Positions 29,647 to 40,650 are shown, counted from the stretch's first letter. The stretch is 64,000 nucleotides of DNA from Clostridiales bacterium (GCA_029066805.1 JAIEFT010000036.1:1-64000), one strand, 5' to 3'. Notes: generated by a model not told the origin, from the sequence alone. Translations and numbers: made by a program.

Positions 29647-30624
29647 CTACTTAGTAAACGAGCAACCGGCAAGCACATACTCGGTGTGGCGGTACGGCTT
29701 AGCGTTTTGGTACGAGCTGTAGTCTATTTTGACGGGCAGCTTTTTGTGTTCCGCCTCGCCCTGAAGGAAGGAATCTTTAGCATACAGAACGGTGTACGAA
29801 GGACCGTGCTTGTCCGCGTTTATCGTAAGCGTTGTGGGAGTGCAGTTAACGGGGTAAGGGATCGCGACGTTTTCGCCCTCGGCGGCTTTTATGCCGAAGT
29901 CCTTGACCCATTCGCCCAAATCGACGGCGCGCTCCGAGCCGCCTGCAACGGCTATGCGATATTCCGCCACCTCGCCCGATATAAAGGAGTCAAACACGTT
30001 TATCATTTTGAAGTTGGTGGACGAGCTCGCGCTTAAGCCTTGAGCTCGCGCCACAAAAAACATCATTTCGTTGTCGCGTGCGGCGTTGCGGGGAAGATCC
30101 ATGGTCTGTTCCTTTGCGCCGTCCTGCTTGGTGTATAGCATAGTCGCTTTGTGAGTTTCGAAGTAATCCGCCGTGACCTTGTAGGAAAGGTTGGTCTTGT
30201 CCTTGCGGTCGGCAAGCGTGACGGTCTTTTCCATGCTTTTTGCGGCAAGGCTGTTTGCCTCGAATACTACGTGCGAAGTGATGGCGTCGGTAAGTCCCGC
30301 GTCCACGCCCGCTTTTTCCGTGTTGTCGATATACTTTACGGAAAAGCTCATGTCAAGCGTTGTATAGCCCGGCTCAGCGCCTTCGTCCAATGTGAACGTG
30401 AGCGTGCCGTCGGCTATCTTTTCGCGTTCGGATTCGCTCTCGCTCTTTTCGGTATTGTACACGGCGACCTTGTAATCGAGCTTTTCGTACGACACGGCGA
30501 CGGCGTGCCAAGGCAGCTTTTCGTCAAACCCCGATTCGGGCTGTTCTGTACTGCACGCCGCAAGCGGCATAGCCAAGGCGGCGGCAAGCGCCGCGCATAA
30601 TATTCGTTTTCCGTTGTTCTTCAT
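29647..30624 (-). CDS. Predicted lipoprotein of unknown function
   Basis: MKNNGKRILCAALAAALAMPLAACSTEQ lipobox. Confidence 0.8.
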   Translation of the reverse strand: MKNNGKRILCAALAAALAMPLAACSTEQPESGFDEKLPWHAVAVSYEKLDYKVAVYNTEKSESESEREKIADGTLTFTLDEGAEPGYTTLDMSFSVKYIDNTEKAGVDAGLTDAITSHVVFEANSLAAKSMEKTVTLADRKDKTNLSYKVTADYFETHKATMLYTKQDGAKEQTMDLPRNAARDNEMMFFVARAQGLSASSSTNFKMINVFDSFISGEVAEYRIAVAGGSERAVDLGEWVKDFGIKAAEGENVAIPYPVNCTPTTLTINADKHGPSYTVLYAKDSFLQGEAEHKKLPVKIDYSSYQNAKPYRHTEYVLAGCSFTK

Positions 30625-30763
30625 AGTTCACCGCGTGCGTATTGATTAGCTATCAAAATGCATAGCCGTACGATTTAGCATATTGTACCATATCGCGGTC
30701 GTTTTGGCAACCGATTATCGACTACTACTTGCTTTTTGGCACAAACGGATATATAATATCAGC

Positions 30764-33568
30764 ATGAGCTCACGCATGAAAAAATTGCAGTTTAATAGCT
30801 ATCCGCAAGCATTGGGCGCGCTTGCGCGCGAGATTAACGGTCGCGAGTTTTCGTTTGACGAATACTATGTGGTGCTTTGTCCCGATCGCTACACGCTGGC
30901 TGTGGAGCAAGCGCTGTTTTGCGGCGGGGAAAACAGCGGCGGGCGCGGCGCGCTGGACTGCGAGGTGCTCACGCTGTCCCGATTGTCGCGGCGGATCGCG
31001 CCCGCGTCCAAAACGCTTTCGCAAGAGGGCGGAATAATGATAACCGCGCGCGCTATTGCCGCTGTAAAGCCCAACCTCGGCTACTATGCAAAGGCGGCGG
31101 TGTTTGACGACTTTGCACGCGAGGCGTATACGACCATTCAACAGATAACCGCGTCTGACGTGGATATAAGCGCAATACCCGCAACCGGCGCGACAAAAAT
31201 CAAGCTGGACGATTTGTCGCTGATCAAGGCGGAGTACGACAAAATAAAGGGCGAATACTCGGATTCACCGGACAAGCTGTTCGCACTGATCGACGGCGCA
31301 AGCACGAGCGAGTTTGTAAAGAACACACGCTTTTTTGCGATAGGCTATTACGACATGACCAAGCTGATTGCGCGCGTGTTTTCCGTGCTGAGCGGGTACG
31401 CAAAATCGTTCACGCTGTACGACGCGCAGCCGCAAAATATAAAGCGAAACGAGCTCGATTTATTTTGCGCGCCCGATCGCATAAGCGAGTACAAACAGGT
31501 CGCGACTGAAATACGCGACTATGTGTACGTCGGCGGCAAATACGAGGACGTTTCCATAGTGTGCGCCTCGCCGCGTGCACTTAAAAGAATACTGTCCGAA
31601 TACGATATACCAAGCTATACAGACGAGAGCAAGCCGCTGTACGCAACACCGCCGCTGACGGCGTTAGATAATATTTATAAGCTTTGTGCGGCGTACAAAA
31701 AGCGCAACGCCATTGACTGCACCGCGCTTGTAGCATTGTGCAAAAATCCGTACATAGGCTGTGACGCGTTCGACGCGGAAAAGCTGCTGACATACGTGGC
31801 GACGCGCGGACTCACGCTTGTGCCGGCGGACTACGAGTTTAATGGCGACGGCGGTAGGGCGGCTTTGCGTGCGCTGTCCGTAGTTCGCGCGTTTTTGACG
31901 TACCCGAATTTTTGCGCCGCAGTCAAATGCGTGGTCGAGCTTTGCGACTTTTCGGGAGTGCATGAGGCTAAGGCGCAAAACGGCACTGACGAGGTGACGC
32001 CGATATTAAGCCTTGTAGAGCTGCTTTCGCGCTACGGTTCGGGCGACTTCGACACCGACGCCAAAGCGTTTTTTGCGGCGGCGCAGTCTGTGGACGTAAA
32101 CACCCTGCCGCGAGAACGCGATTGCGTTACCGTTACAAGCATAAGCGCGCTGCGCATGACAAGTGTAAAAAAACTGTTTATAACAGACTTTAACGAAGGC
32201 GTAATGCCGCAGGCGACCCCGGATACCGGACTGATCACCGACAGTGAGCTGAATGCGCTCGGCGGCGTTATCGAGCCGACGGTGAGAAAACGCAACAAAT
32301 CCGCCCGCGACGAACTGAAAGCGGTGGTTTATAATGCCGACAGCGTGTTTATTGCGTATTCCGCCGCGGACGGAAGAGCGGCGGCGTTCATAAAAGAGCT
32401 TGCCGACAAAATCAACGAGTACGATTTTTCCGAAAACAGCGACGTGCTGTTACTCTCGCAGGACGCGCGGTTTATTGCCAAGTACGCGTGCGTGCCTGCC
32501 GCCGCGCGGGAGATCGCCGCGCGGCATTTGTCATGCTATTATAGCTCCGTGGACGCCGCTACCGAAAAAATCGAAGCATACTATGCGCCGTTTGTCGATC
32601 GAGTGGATTTATCCCACAAACCCACAATATCGGTCAGCGAGCTGTCGCACTGGTTTACCTGCCCGTATTCGCGGTTTTTGCGCGACGCGGTGGGGCTGGA
32701 AGAGCGGCGCAGTGGGTTTGGCGCACCCGACTTCGGCATAGTAGTGCACGATTTTATGCGGCGGTTTGTGGAAAAAACGCCTTACGATCATTCGCGCGAG
32801 GCGGTAAAAAAGATTATCGACGACGTGCTTGATGAAAGCGATATTCACCTCGATGACGCTGCGTACAGCCGAATGGTGGCGGACGCCGTCGATTACGCGC
32901 AGGCTAACGCACTCATTTTGGAAAGGGGCAAATACAAAGTCGCAAACACCGAATACCGCTTTGGCGGAAAGACGTTCGGCAAGAGCGCCGGATTAGAGTT
33001 TATCGGGTTTATAGATAGGTTTGACGTGTGCGAGGGGCGCGCGCGCATAATCGACTATAAAACAGGCAACAAGGTTTTCAGTATAGACAGGTGTCTCGAC
33101 GGCACGGACATGCAGCTTCCGCTGTACGCTTATGCACTGCCTTACGACGTTACGGGAATGTTCTACGTGCGCCCGACCAAGCGTTACTCTACTGCCGACG
33201 GTGTGGAACGTGCAATGTCGGGCTGTATGGTTATGGACGTAGACGTTGCGTGCGAATACGATACCGCGCTCGAGGCGGGCGGCGCGGCGTCCGACATCGT
33301 GCCTGTGCGACTAAAGGTCGATAAGGACAGCGGGGAAGTTGTGTTTTCCGGCAGACCGAGTAAATCTTTGCTCGGCGCGGATGAGTTTGACAAGCTCATA
33401 ACGGCGTGCAAGGACAACGCCGATGTTGCGGCGGATGAGATCGCGCGCGGCTACATTTGCCGCTCGCCCGTTGAGGGCGCGTGCGACTACTGCCCGTATA
33501 TAGGGATATGCGGCGGCGGTGTGCCGAGGGTGTTTGACGGCGCGGGCGAAGAGAACGAGGGGGATTAG
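30764..33568 (+). CDS. addB: ATP-dependent nuclease subunit B (AddB/RexB-like, PD-(D/E)XK)
   Basis: RARIIDYKTGNKVF nuclease motif; CDYCPYIGIC Fe-S cysteines; adjacent addA. Confidence 0.88.
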   Translation: MSSRMKKLQFNSYPQALGALAREINGREFSFDEYYVVLCPDRYTLAVEQALFCGGENSGGRGALDCEVLTLSRLSRRIAPASKTLSQEGGIMITARAIAAVKPNLGYYAKAAVFDDFAREAYTTIQQITASDVDISAIPATGATKIKLDDLSLIKAEYDKIKGEYSDSPDKLFALIDGASTSEFVKNTRFFAIGYYDMTKLIARVFSVLSGYAKSFTLYDAQPQNIKRNELDLFCAPDRISEYKQVATEIRDYVYVGGKYEDVSIVCASPRALKRILSEYDIPSYTDESKPLYATPPLTALDNIYKLCAAYKKRNAIDCTALVALCKNPYIGCDAFDAEKLLTYVATRGLTLVPADYEFNGDGGRAALRALSVVRAFLTYPNFCAAVKCVVELCDFSGVHEAKAQNGTDEVTPILSLVELLSRYGSGDFDTDAKAFFAAAQSVDVNTLPRERDCVTVTSISALRMTSVKKLFITDFNEGVMPQATPDTGLITDSELNALGGVIEPTVRKRNKSARDELKAVVYNADSVFIAYSAADGRAAAFIKELADKINEYDFSENSDVLLLSQDARFIAKYACVPAAAREIAARHLSCYYSSVDAATEKIEAYYAPFVDRVDLSHKPTISVSELSHWFTCPYSRFLRDAVGLEERRSGFGAPDFGIVVHDFMRRFVEKTPYDHSREAVKKIIDDVLDESDIHLDDAAYSRMVADAVDYAQANALILERGKYKVANTEYRFGGKTFGKSAGLEFIGFIDRFDVCEGRARIIDYKTGNKVFSIDRCLDGTDMQLPLYAYALPYDVTGMFYVRPTKRYSTADGVERAMSGCMVMDVDVACEYDTALEAGGAASDIVPVRLKVDKDSGEVVFSGRPSKSLLGADEFDKLITACKDNADVAADEIARGYICRSPVEGACDYCPYIGICGGGVPRVFDGAGEENEGD

Positions 33569-33572
33569 TATT

Positions 33573-36500
33573 ATGGCGTTTACCGAAAACCAGCGCCGCG
33601 CGGTCACGACAAGCGGCAATATAATAGTATCGGCGGGCGCGGGCAGCGGCAAGACTACCGTCATGATCGCGCGTATAATAGACAAGCTTAAAAATCACGA
33701 CGCCGCGCTTGACGAAATGCTGATAGTAACGTTTACACGCGCGTCGGCGGCGGACATGCGCGCTAAGCTGACCGAAAAGCTGTACGAGCTGAAATCGGGC
33801 GACGGCGGAAAAATAGCGGAAGCAGCGCTCGACGCACTCCCCACAAGCAATATCGGAACTCTGCACAGCTACTGTCAGCGGCTTATAAGAATGTTTTTTT
33901 ACACCGCGGATCTCGACCCGTCGGCGGCGGTGTGCGAGGAGAGCGAGGCGGTCTCGATTAAGCAGCGTGCAGTAGCCGAAGCGGTGGAGTCGGCGTGGAA
34001 TAAATCCGACACGTACTTTATGGCAATGTACGATATGCTTTGCACACGGCGCAGCGACGAGCAGGTAAAGTCCGTCGTGTACAAAATTTTGGATTTTGCG
34101 CTTTCCATGCCCGACCCGATAGGATATCTTACCGACAGCCGCACGGACAGCGAATATTTTGAGGACTTGGACGTAATAGTAAAATCGCGGCGTGACAAGC
34201 TTTTAAATGATATTGCCGCGCTAAAGAATGACCTCGAGAGCGCAGGCATGGCAAAGCACGTGATAGGCGCGGACGACATGGCGGCGTATATTAACGGAAT
34301 AGCGGACGACATTATATCTACCTCGCACACCAAACGCCACGACTACACCGACGAGCTCAACGAGCAGTACAAAGTCCTAAAGACGGCTTGCAAAAAGTTC
34401 CGAGAGTTCAAAGCGGAAACGGACGTCGCCAAACATGTAGACAGCGCGCCGTACTCGTATGCGCTGCGTATGGTTGCGCTCGACGCGTTGGGCAGGTACG
34501 GCGAGAAAAAGAAGTCGCTGGGCAAGATCGATTATTCCGACCTCGAGCACGGCGCGTACAGGGTGCTGTGCGACGAGGATTGCCTTAGCGAAATCACCAA
34601 GAATATAAAATACGTGTTTATAGACGAGTTCCAGGACGTAAACCCGTTGCAATCGGCTATTGCCGACAAGCTTCGCGTTGCGGGCGCGGAAATGTTTGTT
34701 GTGGGCGATATAAAACAGTCGATTTACGGCTTTCGCCGCTGTTCGCCCGAGCATTTTAAACGCGCAATCGCAAATCCGGATTATACGCACATTCCGCTAA
34801 CCGACAACTTTCGCTCGTCCGAGGCGGTTATAAACTTTGTAAACACCGTGTTTGACGGCGTTATGACCAAAGAGTTCGGCGGAGTCGATTACTCGGACAA
34901 AGCCCAGCGGCTTGTATGGGGCAACAAGAATATCTCGGATGGAAGCGCGGAGTTCTACGCCGTGGACGACGCGCAGCCCGCACATAACGACAGCGTTGTT
35001 GCACCGCCCGAAAAAAAACGCGGCGGCGGATATTCTGTTGTAAACGGCGCGGCGTGCTTGCAGCGCAACGCCGAGGCCGAGCTTGTAGCCGATTGTATTG
35101 TCGATTACATAAAAAACAGCCCCGCGCCGCAAATGAGCGGTATTGCGGTCTTGACAAGGTCGGTCAAAACTCCGTTTGTCGCGGCGCTCACGGACGAGCT
35201 GAATCGCCGCGCAGTCAAGTACAGCGTGGGCAAAAACAGCGGCGCTAAGTTGTATCCCGAGGTCGTCGCGCTTATGGATATTGTGCGCTGCGCGGATAAC
35301 AGGCTGGACGACGTGGCGTTGTACACGGCTATGCGGTCGGGATTGGGCGGATTTTCGGACGCAGAGCTTGCCGAGGTCGCTACGGTGGGGGACGGCATCT
35401 GCCGAAAGAACGGCGACGAGCCGCTCGGCGCGCGCAGCAGCTATGCGTTTTGGCAAAAGGTGGATTCTTACCGCGGCGAGTTGCGCGCCAAGGTAGAGAG
35501 TTTTATCGCCGTGCGTGAAAAAATATCCGATTACGCGTTGAACCACGACTGCGCGGACGTGCTTGGGTACATTACTTCGGAAATCGATTATTTTCAGCAC
35601 GTATACGAAACGGACGGAAGCGCGGCGGCTGTGGACGCGCTCATACGGCTTGCCGCAGAACGCGCGCAGGACGTTCACGCATTTTTGACGTACTACGACG
35701 GCAATGCGTGCGAGCTGGGCGAATCAAGCGGCGGAGACGCGGTCACTATCACCACCATACATTCGTCCAAGGGTTTAGAGTATGACTTTGTTATAGTAGC
35801 CGACGCGGGCAAAAGCTTTAACGAGACGGACCGATATGCGCGAGTGCTCGCGTCCGAGAACGGCGTTTTTGTAAAAGTCCCAGACGAGGATACGCGAACG
35901 CTTTTAAAATCCGTGCCGTGGACTGTGGAAAACCTGTTATACCCCGACCGTATGCGCGCCGAGGAGCTTAGATTGCTGTACGTCGCGCTCACACGCGCCA
36001 AGCGCCGACTTGTGGTGTGCGGAAATAGCAAGGCGTACAAAAAAGCGCCGCCGCAGAGCAGCACGTGCCAAATGATGTTTTTCGGCAATATAACGCCGAG
36101 CATTGCGGACGTGCCGCGTCTGCCGATAGGCGACGATACTCCCTACTGCCCATATAATAATGATATAGCGGCGGCGGTTGCTGCGCGTCACAAGCAGGTC
36201 AAGGATTACAACGCGCTCAGGCTGAAAAACGCTTTGCCCGTTAAAACATGCGTAACGGCGGTTGCGCACAGCGAGTGGGAGGAACGTGCCGACTATACGT
36301 CGACTGCGCCAGTGCTCACGATAGACGACCGTGACCGAACAAAAGACGGCGAAGACGTTATGAAAAGAGGCACTGCATACCATCGTGCTATGGAGAAAGT
36401 AGACTTTATCAGTCCCGATGTGGAAAGCCTCCGCCGTGAGTGTCAAGACTTCGACTTGGTTGACGAGAGCGTGATCCTGACTGCCGCAAGCGCTATGAAA

Positions 36501-36824
36501 GAGCTTACAAAGGATTGCATTTTTGTTGCGCGCGAGCGGTACTTTATAGCCAACCTTCCGGCGAGGCTGGTTTATGGGGTCGAGTCCTCTGCGGCTAACG
36601 GCGGCAGCGTGCTTGTTCAGGGCGTTATAGACCTGCTTATAGTGCACGGCGACAACACCGTAACGATTGTGGACTACAAGACCGGCAGCCCGTCGTCGCT
36701 CAAAAACCCGAGCTACCGCAAGCAGCTCGAGTTATACTCCGCCGCGGTCGAGCGCTGTACGCCGTTCAAGGTGAAAAACGCGCTGCTGTATTCGTTCGCT
36801 TCGGGTGAGCTGATAAAGCCGTAG
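33573..36824 (+). CDS. addA: ATP-dependent helicase/nuclease subunit A
   Basis: VSAGAGSGKTTVMIARII, VFIDEFQDVNPLQ, TITTIHSSKGLEYDFVIVAD, LLYVALTRAKRRLVV, TIVDYKTGSP. Confidence 0.95.
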   Translation: MAFTENQRRAVTTSGNIIVSAGAGSGKTTVMIARIIDKLKNHDAALDEMLIVTFTRASAADMRAKLTEKLYELKSGDGGKIAEAALDALPTSNIGTLHSYCQRLIRMFFYTADLDPSAAVCEESEAVSIKQRAVAEAVESAWNKSDTYFMAMYDMLCTRRSDEQVKSVVYKILDFALSMPDPIGYLTDSRTDSEYFEDLDVIVKSRRDKLLNDIAALKNDLESAGMAKHVIGADDMAAYINGIADDIISTSHTKRHDYTDELNEQYKVLKTACKKFREFKAETDVAKHVDSAPYSYALRMVALDALGRYGEKKKSLGKIDYSDLEHGAYRVLCDEDCLSEITKNIKYVFIDEFQDVNPLQSAIADKLRVAGAEMFVVGDIKQSIYGFRRCSPEHFKRAIANPDYTHIPLTDNFRSSEAVINFVNTVFDGVMTKEFGGVDYSDKAQRLVWGNKNISDGSAEFYAVDDAQPAHNDSVVAPPEKKRGGGYSVVNGAACLQRNAEAELVADCIVDYIKNSPAPQMSGIAVLTRSVKTPFVAALTDELNRRAVKYSVGKNSGAKLYPEVVALMDIVRCADNRLDDVALYTAMRSGLGGFSDAELAEVATVGDGICRKNGDEPLGARSSYAFWQKVDSYRGELRAKVESFIAVREKISDYALNHDCADVLGYITSEIDYFQHVYETDGSAAAVDALIRLAAERAQDVHAFLTYYDGNACELGESSGGDAVTITTIHSSKGLEYDFVIVADAGKSFNETDRYARVLASENGVFVKVPDEDTRTLLKSVPWTVENLLYPDRMRAEELRLLYVALTRAKRRLVVCGNSKAYKKAPPQSSTCQMMFFGNITPSIADVPRLPIGDDTPYCPYNNDIAAAVAARHKQVKDYNALRLKNALPVKTCVTAVAHSEWEERADYTSTAPVLTIDDRDRTKDGEDVMKRGTAYHRAMEKVDFISPDVESLRRECQDFDLVDESVILTAASAMKELTKDCIFVARERYFIANLPARLVYGVESSAANGGSVLVQGVIDLLIVHGDNTVTIVDYKTGSPSSLKNPSYRKQLELYSAAVERCTPFKVKNALLYSFASGELIKP

Positions 36825-36937
36825 GAATGCAGAATGAAGAATTAGGAAAATTTACAAAAAACTTTTTTAAAACTGTGGATTTTTTCATTTTTGTATGTTA
36901 CACTATAATAGTACAATAATCGATAGAGGAGAGAAAA

Positions 36938-38092
36938 ATGCTGGATTTTCTTATTACATTATTTACGGAACAGCTTACGCTGTCAGCCGATTTATGGTTG
37001 ATTGCATTGACGGTTGTCGTGGTACTCGCGTTTTTGATCCCGCTAATCATGGGACTTGTGACGGGTGCGTTCTCTAAAATCAAAGGGAACATGAAACGCG
37101 CGGTGCAAAAGCCGTCAACGGCGGTCGTGCAAATGAAGAATATGCCCGCAGGCGTCAAGGCGCTTTACAAAACGGCGCGCATGAGCAATGCCAAGCCGTC
37201 CGCGCTTGTTACGCAGGCAGTGTGCGTGGACGAGCCGTACAAGCATTCGCTTGTTTCCAAGGTTTGGCTTACAACGCTTATCGCTACCGTTGTTTGCGCT
37301 GCGCTCGCGTATTTTACCGCGCCGCTCTCCGCGTTTGCCGAGGACGCAGACGCTGTGGTTTCGACTATGGCGGAGGCCCTTTCGCCCATATTTGTGCTTA
37401 TTGTCGGCGGATTGCTCACTTTGGTCGGCGGCATCGTCGGCAGGGCAGTGTACGGCGGCGCTGTCAAGACCTACGCCAAGTTCGCGCCCGTCATCGACGG
37501 CGACGGTAACACGGCGGATCATATGGCGCAAGCCCAAGCACAGCAACAGCAAACATACGAACCTCAAGCCGCCGCTTATGCGGCCGAGCCTGTCGGAAAC
37601 GCTTATGCCGAGCAGCCCGCTTACGAAGCTCAAGCGGCATATGAACCCCAAGCCGATTACGCAGCCGAGCCTGTCGGAAACGCTTATGCCGAACAACCCG
37701 CTTACGAAGAGCCTGTAGCGGTGGTTGCCAACGAACCGCAGGAGAGCGACGAGGAAATTCGCCGCCGTGCGCGCGAGGAGGCCATGGCACAAGCCCGCGC
37801 CGCGCAGCAACAGGCGCAAGCGCAAGCGCAGGCTAAAGCTCAACCGCAGCCGCAGCCCAAACCGCAACAGCAAGCCGCAGCTTCGGGCGGCACGTCCACC
37901 GCGGACGACGTTATAGCGCAGATAGAAAAGATTTCGCGCGAGGGCGCGCCGAGGGAAACCATGCGCGACGTGGCAACACTGCTCCAAAAGGAACGCGCCA
38001 AGCCCGAGAACAAAACGCCCGAACAGCAAAAGCGCCTTAACGAAGCGCTCAGCAAGCTGCTAAAGGCAATGTCCGCGGCAACTAAGAAATAG
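36938..38092 (+). CDS. Membrane protein with Ala/Gln/Pro-rich repeat region, unknown function
   Basis: N-terminal TM segments; 27-aa repeat AAEPVGNAYAEQPAYEAQAAYEPQADY. Confidence 0.75.
   Translation: MLDFLITLFTEQLTLSADLWLIALTVVVVLAFLIPLIMGLVTGAFSKIKGNMKRAVQKPSTAVVQMKNMPAGVKALYKTARMSNAKPSALVTQAVCVDEPYKHSLVSKVWLTTLIATVVCAALAYFTAPLSAFAEDADAVVSTMAEALSPIFVLIVGGLLTLVGGIVGRAVYGGAVKTYAKFAPVIDGDGNTADHMAQAQAQQQQTYEPQAAAYAAEPVGNAYAEQPAYEAQAAYEPQADYAAEPVGNAYAEQPAYEEPVAVVANEPQESDEEIRRRAREEAMAQARAAQQQAQAQAQAKAQPQPQPKPQQQAAASGGTSTADDVIAQIEKISREGAPRETMRDVATLLQKERAKPENKTPEQQKRLNEALSKLLKAMSAATKK
37580..37708 (+). repeat. 81-bp in-frame direct repeat (second copy partial)
   Basis: GC(G/A)GCCGAGCCTGTCGGAAACGCTTATGCCGA at 37580 and 37661. 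Confidence 0.9.
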
Positions 38093-38150
38093 CCGTATCG
38101 CGGCGAAGCCCCGCAGCCGAAACGAGCATAAAATAATCAGTAAAACGTAA

Positions 38151-38185
38151 AGGCTCTTGTACAAAACGTGCAAGAGTCTTTTTTT
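38151..38185 (+). terminator. Intrinsic terminator
   Basis: GGCTCTTG...CAAGAGTC-TTTTTTT. Confidence 0.85.
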
Positions 38186-38204
38186 GTATCAAATATTATG
38201 GATA

Positions 38205-40634
38205 TTACAAGTTCTTTATCGCGTCGATCGGCTTTAGCTTGATTATCTTTCTTAACGGTATCAACGCCGCAAGCAACAATAGCACGAATGACGCCGTGAC
38301 CAGAGTTATAACGGTAAGGTAATCGAATCTTAGCAACGTCAGTTTTAGAAGCGTGTACATGCAGAACAAATTGTTGCTTACGGTAATGCCGACGAGAATT
38401 GCTGCAAGATTGATTATAAACGCTATTGTCGCTATCAATAAAGTTTCTAACAAGAATATTTTGGTTATATCGCCGTTGGTCGCGCCTAACGCAGACAGAA
38501 TGCCTATCTCTTTTTTGCGGCTTACTATGCTGAACGAGATAAGGTTAATGACAAGTAATATCAAAATAAGCGTAAGCAATACGGCAACGCCTAAGAATAT
38601 GAATTTGAACATGAAAATTTCCTTTTCGAAGAAGTAAACGTAATCCGCGTAATGTTCACTCTCGTCTACTCCGATGTTTGTGACATAACCCGCGTGCTTG
38701 CTGCGGAAGTTGACAAGAAATTTTTGCAGGTTGTCAATACTGCCGACGTGCACAAGAAAGCTGCGATTGGATAACGCTCTGTTAATTTTATGTGAGGTAT
38801 TTGTGCTCGTGGCGAATTTAGGTACGTTTTCGCTATTAAAATAATTAGGTTTATTTTCGAATTCACTATATGAAAAAACTATTCCCGCAATTTTCAGTTC
38901 GCCCACGTCAATCAACAGTTCGCCCGTATCATGCTCGAAGAATTTAACGCGCAAGCTCTGTCCGATATGCTGCGGCGTGCTTATCACTTCCGTAAGTTCT
39001 GTGTTCACATAAGACCATTTCGGACTGACGTCAAACAGCTTTGAATACATATAATATGAAAACGCTATTTCGTCGTCGTCGAGCTCGACATCCCATAGCT
39101 CCTGTAAGCCATTCTCAGTCAATATTTTGCCGCCGCCACGATTTCCATTTTCACTCGGGTTCGCTAAGCTGGCTAAATTGGTTCTTGCGGAAAAATCTTT
39201 TGAGTATTTCACGTTTCCGAACTGAATGGTTATTTCGGGTGAAACAGTTCCTTGTTCGGCAGAAGTATATTTTATTTTATCGGAGCTTTCTTTTACGAAA
39301 TATTCTGGAAAAGCGTCCGATATAAGCGGACTGCAGGAAGAGATATCCACCACGCCCGCGAGCGTATAGTCTGTTGAAAATCGGCTTATATCCAGCTTTT
39401 TCCCTACAAGGAATTCGGCAGGGTGTCGTTCTTTGATCAACTTGACCTTTTCGCCGTTTATCTCGACGTAGCTGTCTTTGTTGTTATATTCTGCTTCCAG
39501 TTCGGCAGTGGTAATATAATATGAATAATCGTCAAGCTCTAACGCGTCGCCCACAAAGGACAGTCCCAAATTATAAATATCCTGCTTTGTTTTAATTTGT
39601 CCGTACTGATCATCGAATTCAATACAATTTGAGTTTTCTATTAAATATTTTTCAGTAGCGGGTCTTACCGGAATGCTGAAATAATCAAATTCATTGCCGA
39701 ACCTTAATTTGCCTTGTGTGACAGTTATATAGTCGATATTATTATCGGTTATGAATTTTGCAAACGTTTTTTCCGCAGAAAACGAAAGTAAGGTTTGAGC
39801 CAACAGAATAACAAAAATGGTAAGAATGGACAGTAATATTACGCTTACCGTTTTTACTTTGCGTTTTAGCAAATTGTTCATTGCCATTTTGAAGCAAACG
39901 GCAAAAGAAAGCCGCTTCCGCGTCGGCGAAAACGTTTTCGTTTCCTCTTTAGCTTCGGGCTGCTCGCCGTTGTCCGATATTATTTTTCCGTCCGATATTT
40001 CTATTATTCTGTCGCCGTACTTTTCCGCGCTCTCTCTGTCGTGCGAAACCACGATAACAAGCTTCTTGCTTGAAAGGTCTTTTAGAATACTCCAAATACT
40101 TTTGCCCGTTTCGCTGTCGAGATTTCCAGTGGGCTCGTCTGCCAGTATCATCTTGCTGTCTTTGATAATAGCACGTGCAATAGCCACTCTCTGCTTTTCG
40201 CCGCCCGAGAGCTCGTCGATTTTTCTAGTAAGATATTCGGAAGAAAGCCCGACAGCTGCGAGCGCGCTCGTAACCTTTTCGGTAATTGCGGTTTCCTTAG
40301 AAAGCCGCAACGCAAGTGCAACGTTGCCGGAGACGTCAAAATCATTTAAAAGATTGAATTCTTGAAATACAAAGCCGACATACTGATTGCGGTAATTATC
40401 GTAATCGGCTTGTTTAAAATCCGCAAAGCTTTGATCGTTTACATAAATATCCCCGCTTGTAGCGCTGTCTAAACCGCCTAAAATATTAAGAAGAGTGGAC
40501 TTGCCGCTCCCGCTCTTGCCGAGAATAAATACAAGCCCGCTGTCTTTTATTTCAAGATTGATATTTCTAAGTGCAGCAACTTCTTGCTTGCTCTTGGATA
40601 TGTAAGATTTGCAAACGCTGTTAAGCTTTAACAT
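38205..40634 (-). CDS. ABC transporter with fused ATPase and FtsX-like permease (MacB-type)
   Basis: LGKSGSGKSTLLNILGGLD, LSGGEKQRVAIARAI, FtsX-like C-terminal TM region ISFSIVSRKKEIGILSALGATNGDI. Confidence 0.92.
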   Translation of the reverse strand: MLKLNSVCKSYISKSKQEVAALRNINLEIKDSGLVFILGKSGSGKSTLLNILGGLDSATSGDIYVNDQSFADFKQADYDNYRNQYVGFVFQEFNLLNDFDVSGNVALALRLSKETAITEKVTSALAAVGLSSEYLTRKIDELSGGEKQRVAIARAIIKDSKMILADEPTGNLDSETGKSIWSILKDLSSKKLVIVVSHDRESAEKYGDRIIEISDGKIISDNGEQPEAKEETKTFSPTRKRLSFAVCFKMAMNNLLKRKVKTVSVILLSILTIFVILLAQTLLSFSAEKTFAKFITDNNIDYITVTQGKLRFGNEFDYFSIPVRPATEKYLIENSNCIEFDDQYGQIKTKQDIYNLGLSFVGDALELDDYSYYITTAELEAEYNNKDSYVEINGEKVKLIKERHPAEFLVGKKLDISRFSTDYTLAGVVDISSCSPLISDAFPEYFVKESSDKIKYTSAEQGTVSPEITIQFGNVKYSKDFSARTNLASLANPSENGNRGGGKILTENGLQELWDVELDDDEIAFSYYMYSKLFDVSPKWSYVNTELTEVISTPQHIGQSLRVKFFEHDTGELLIDVGELKIAGIVFSYSEFENKPNYFNSENVPKFATSTNTSHKINRALSNRSFLVHVGSIDNLQKFLVNFRSKHAGYVTNIGVDESEHYADYVYFFEKEIFMFKFIFLGVAVLLTLILILLVINLISFSIVSRKKEIGILSALGATNGDITKIFLLETLLIATIAFIINLAAILVGITVSNNLFCMYTLLKLTLLRFDYLTVITLVTASFVLLLLAALIPLRKIIKLKPIDAIKNL

Positions 40635-40641
40635 TTATATA

Positions 40642-40650
40642 CCCCCCCCC
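40642..40650 (-). promoter_or_regulatory. G9 homopolymer at Shine-Dalgarno position of the ABC transporter
   Basis: Minus strand GGGGGGGGG-TATATAA-ATG. Confidence 0.75.
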
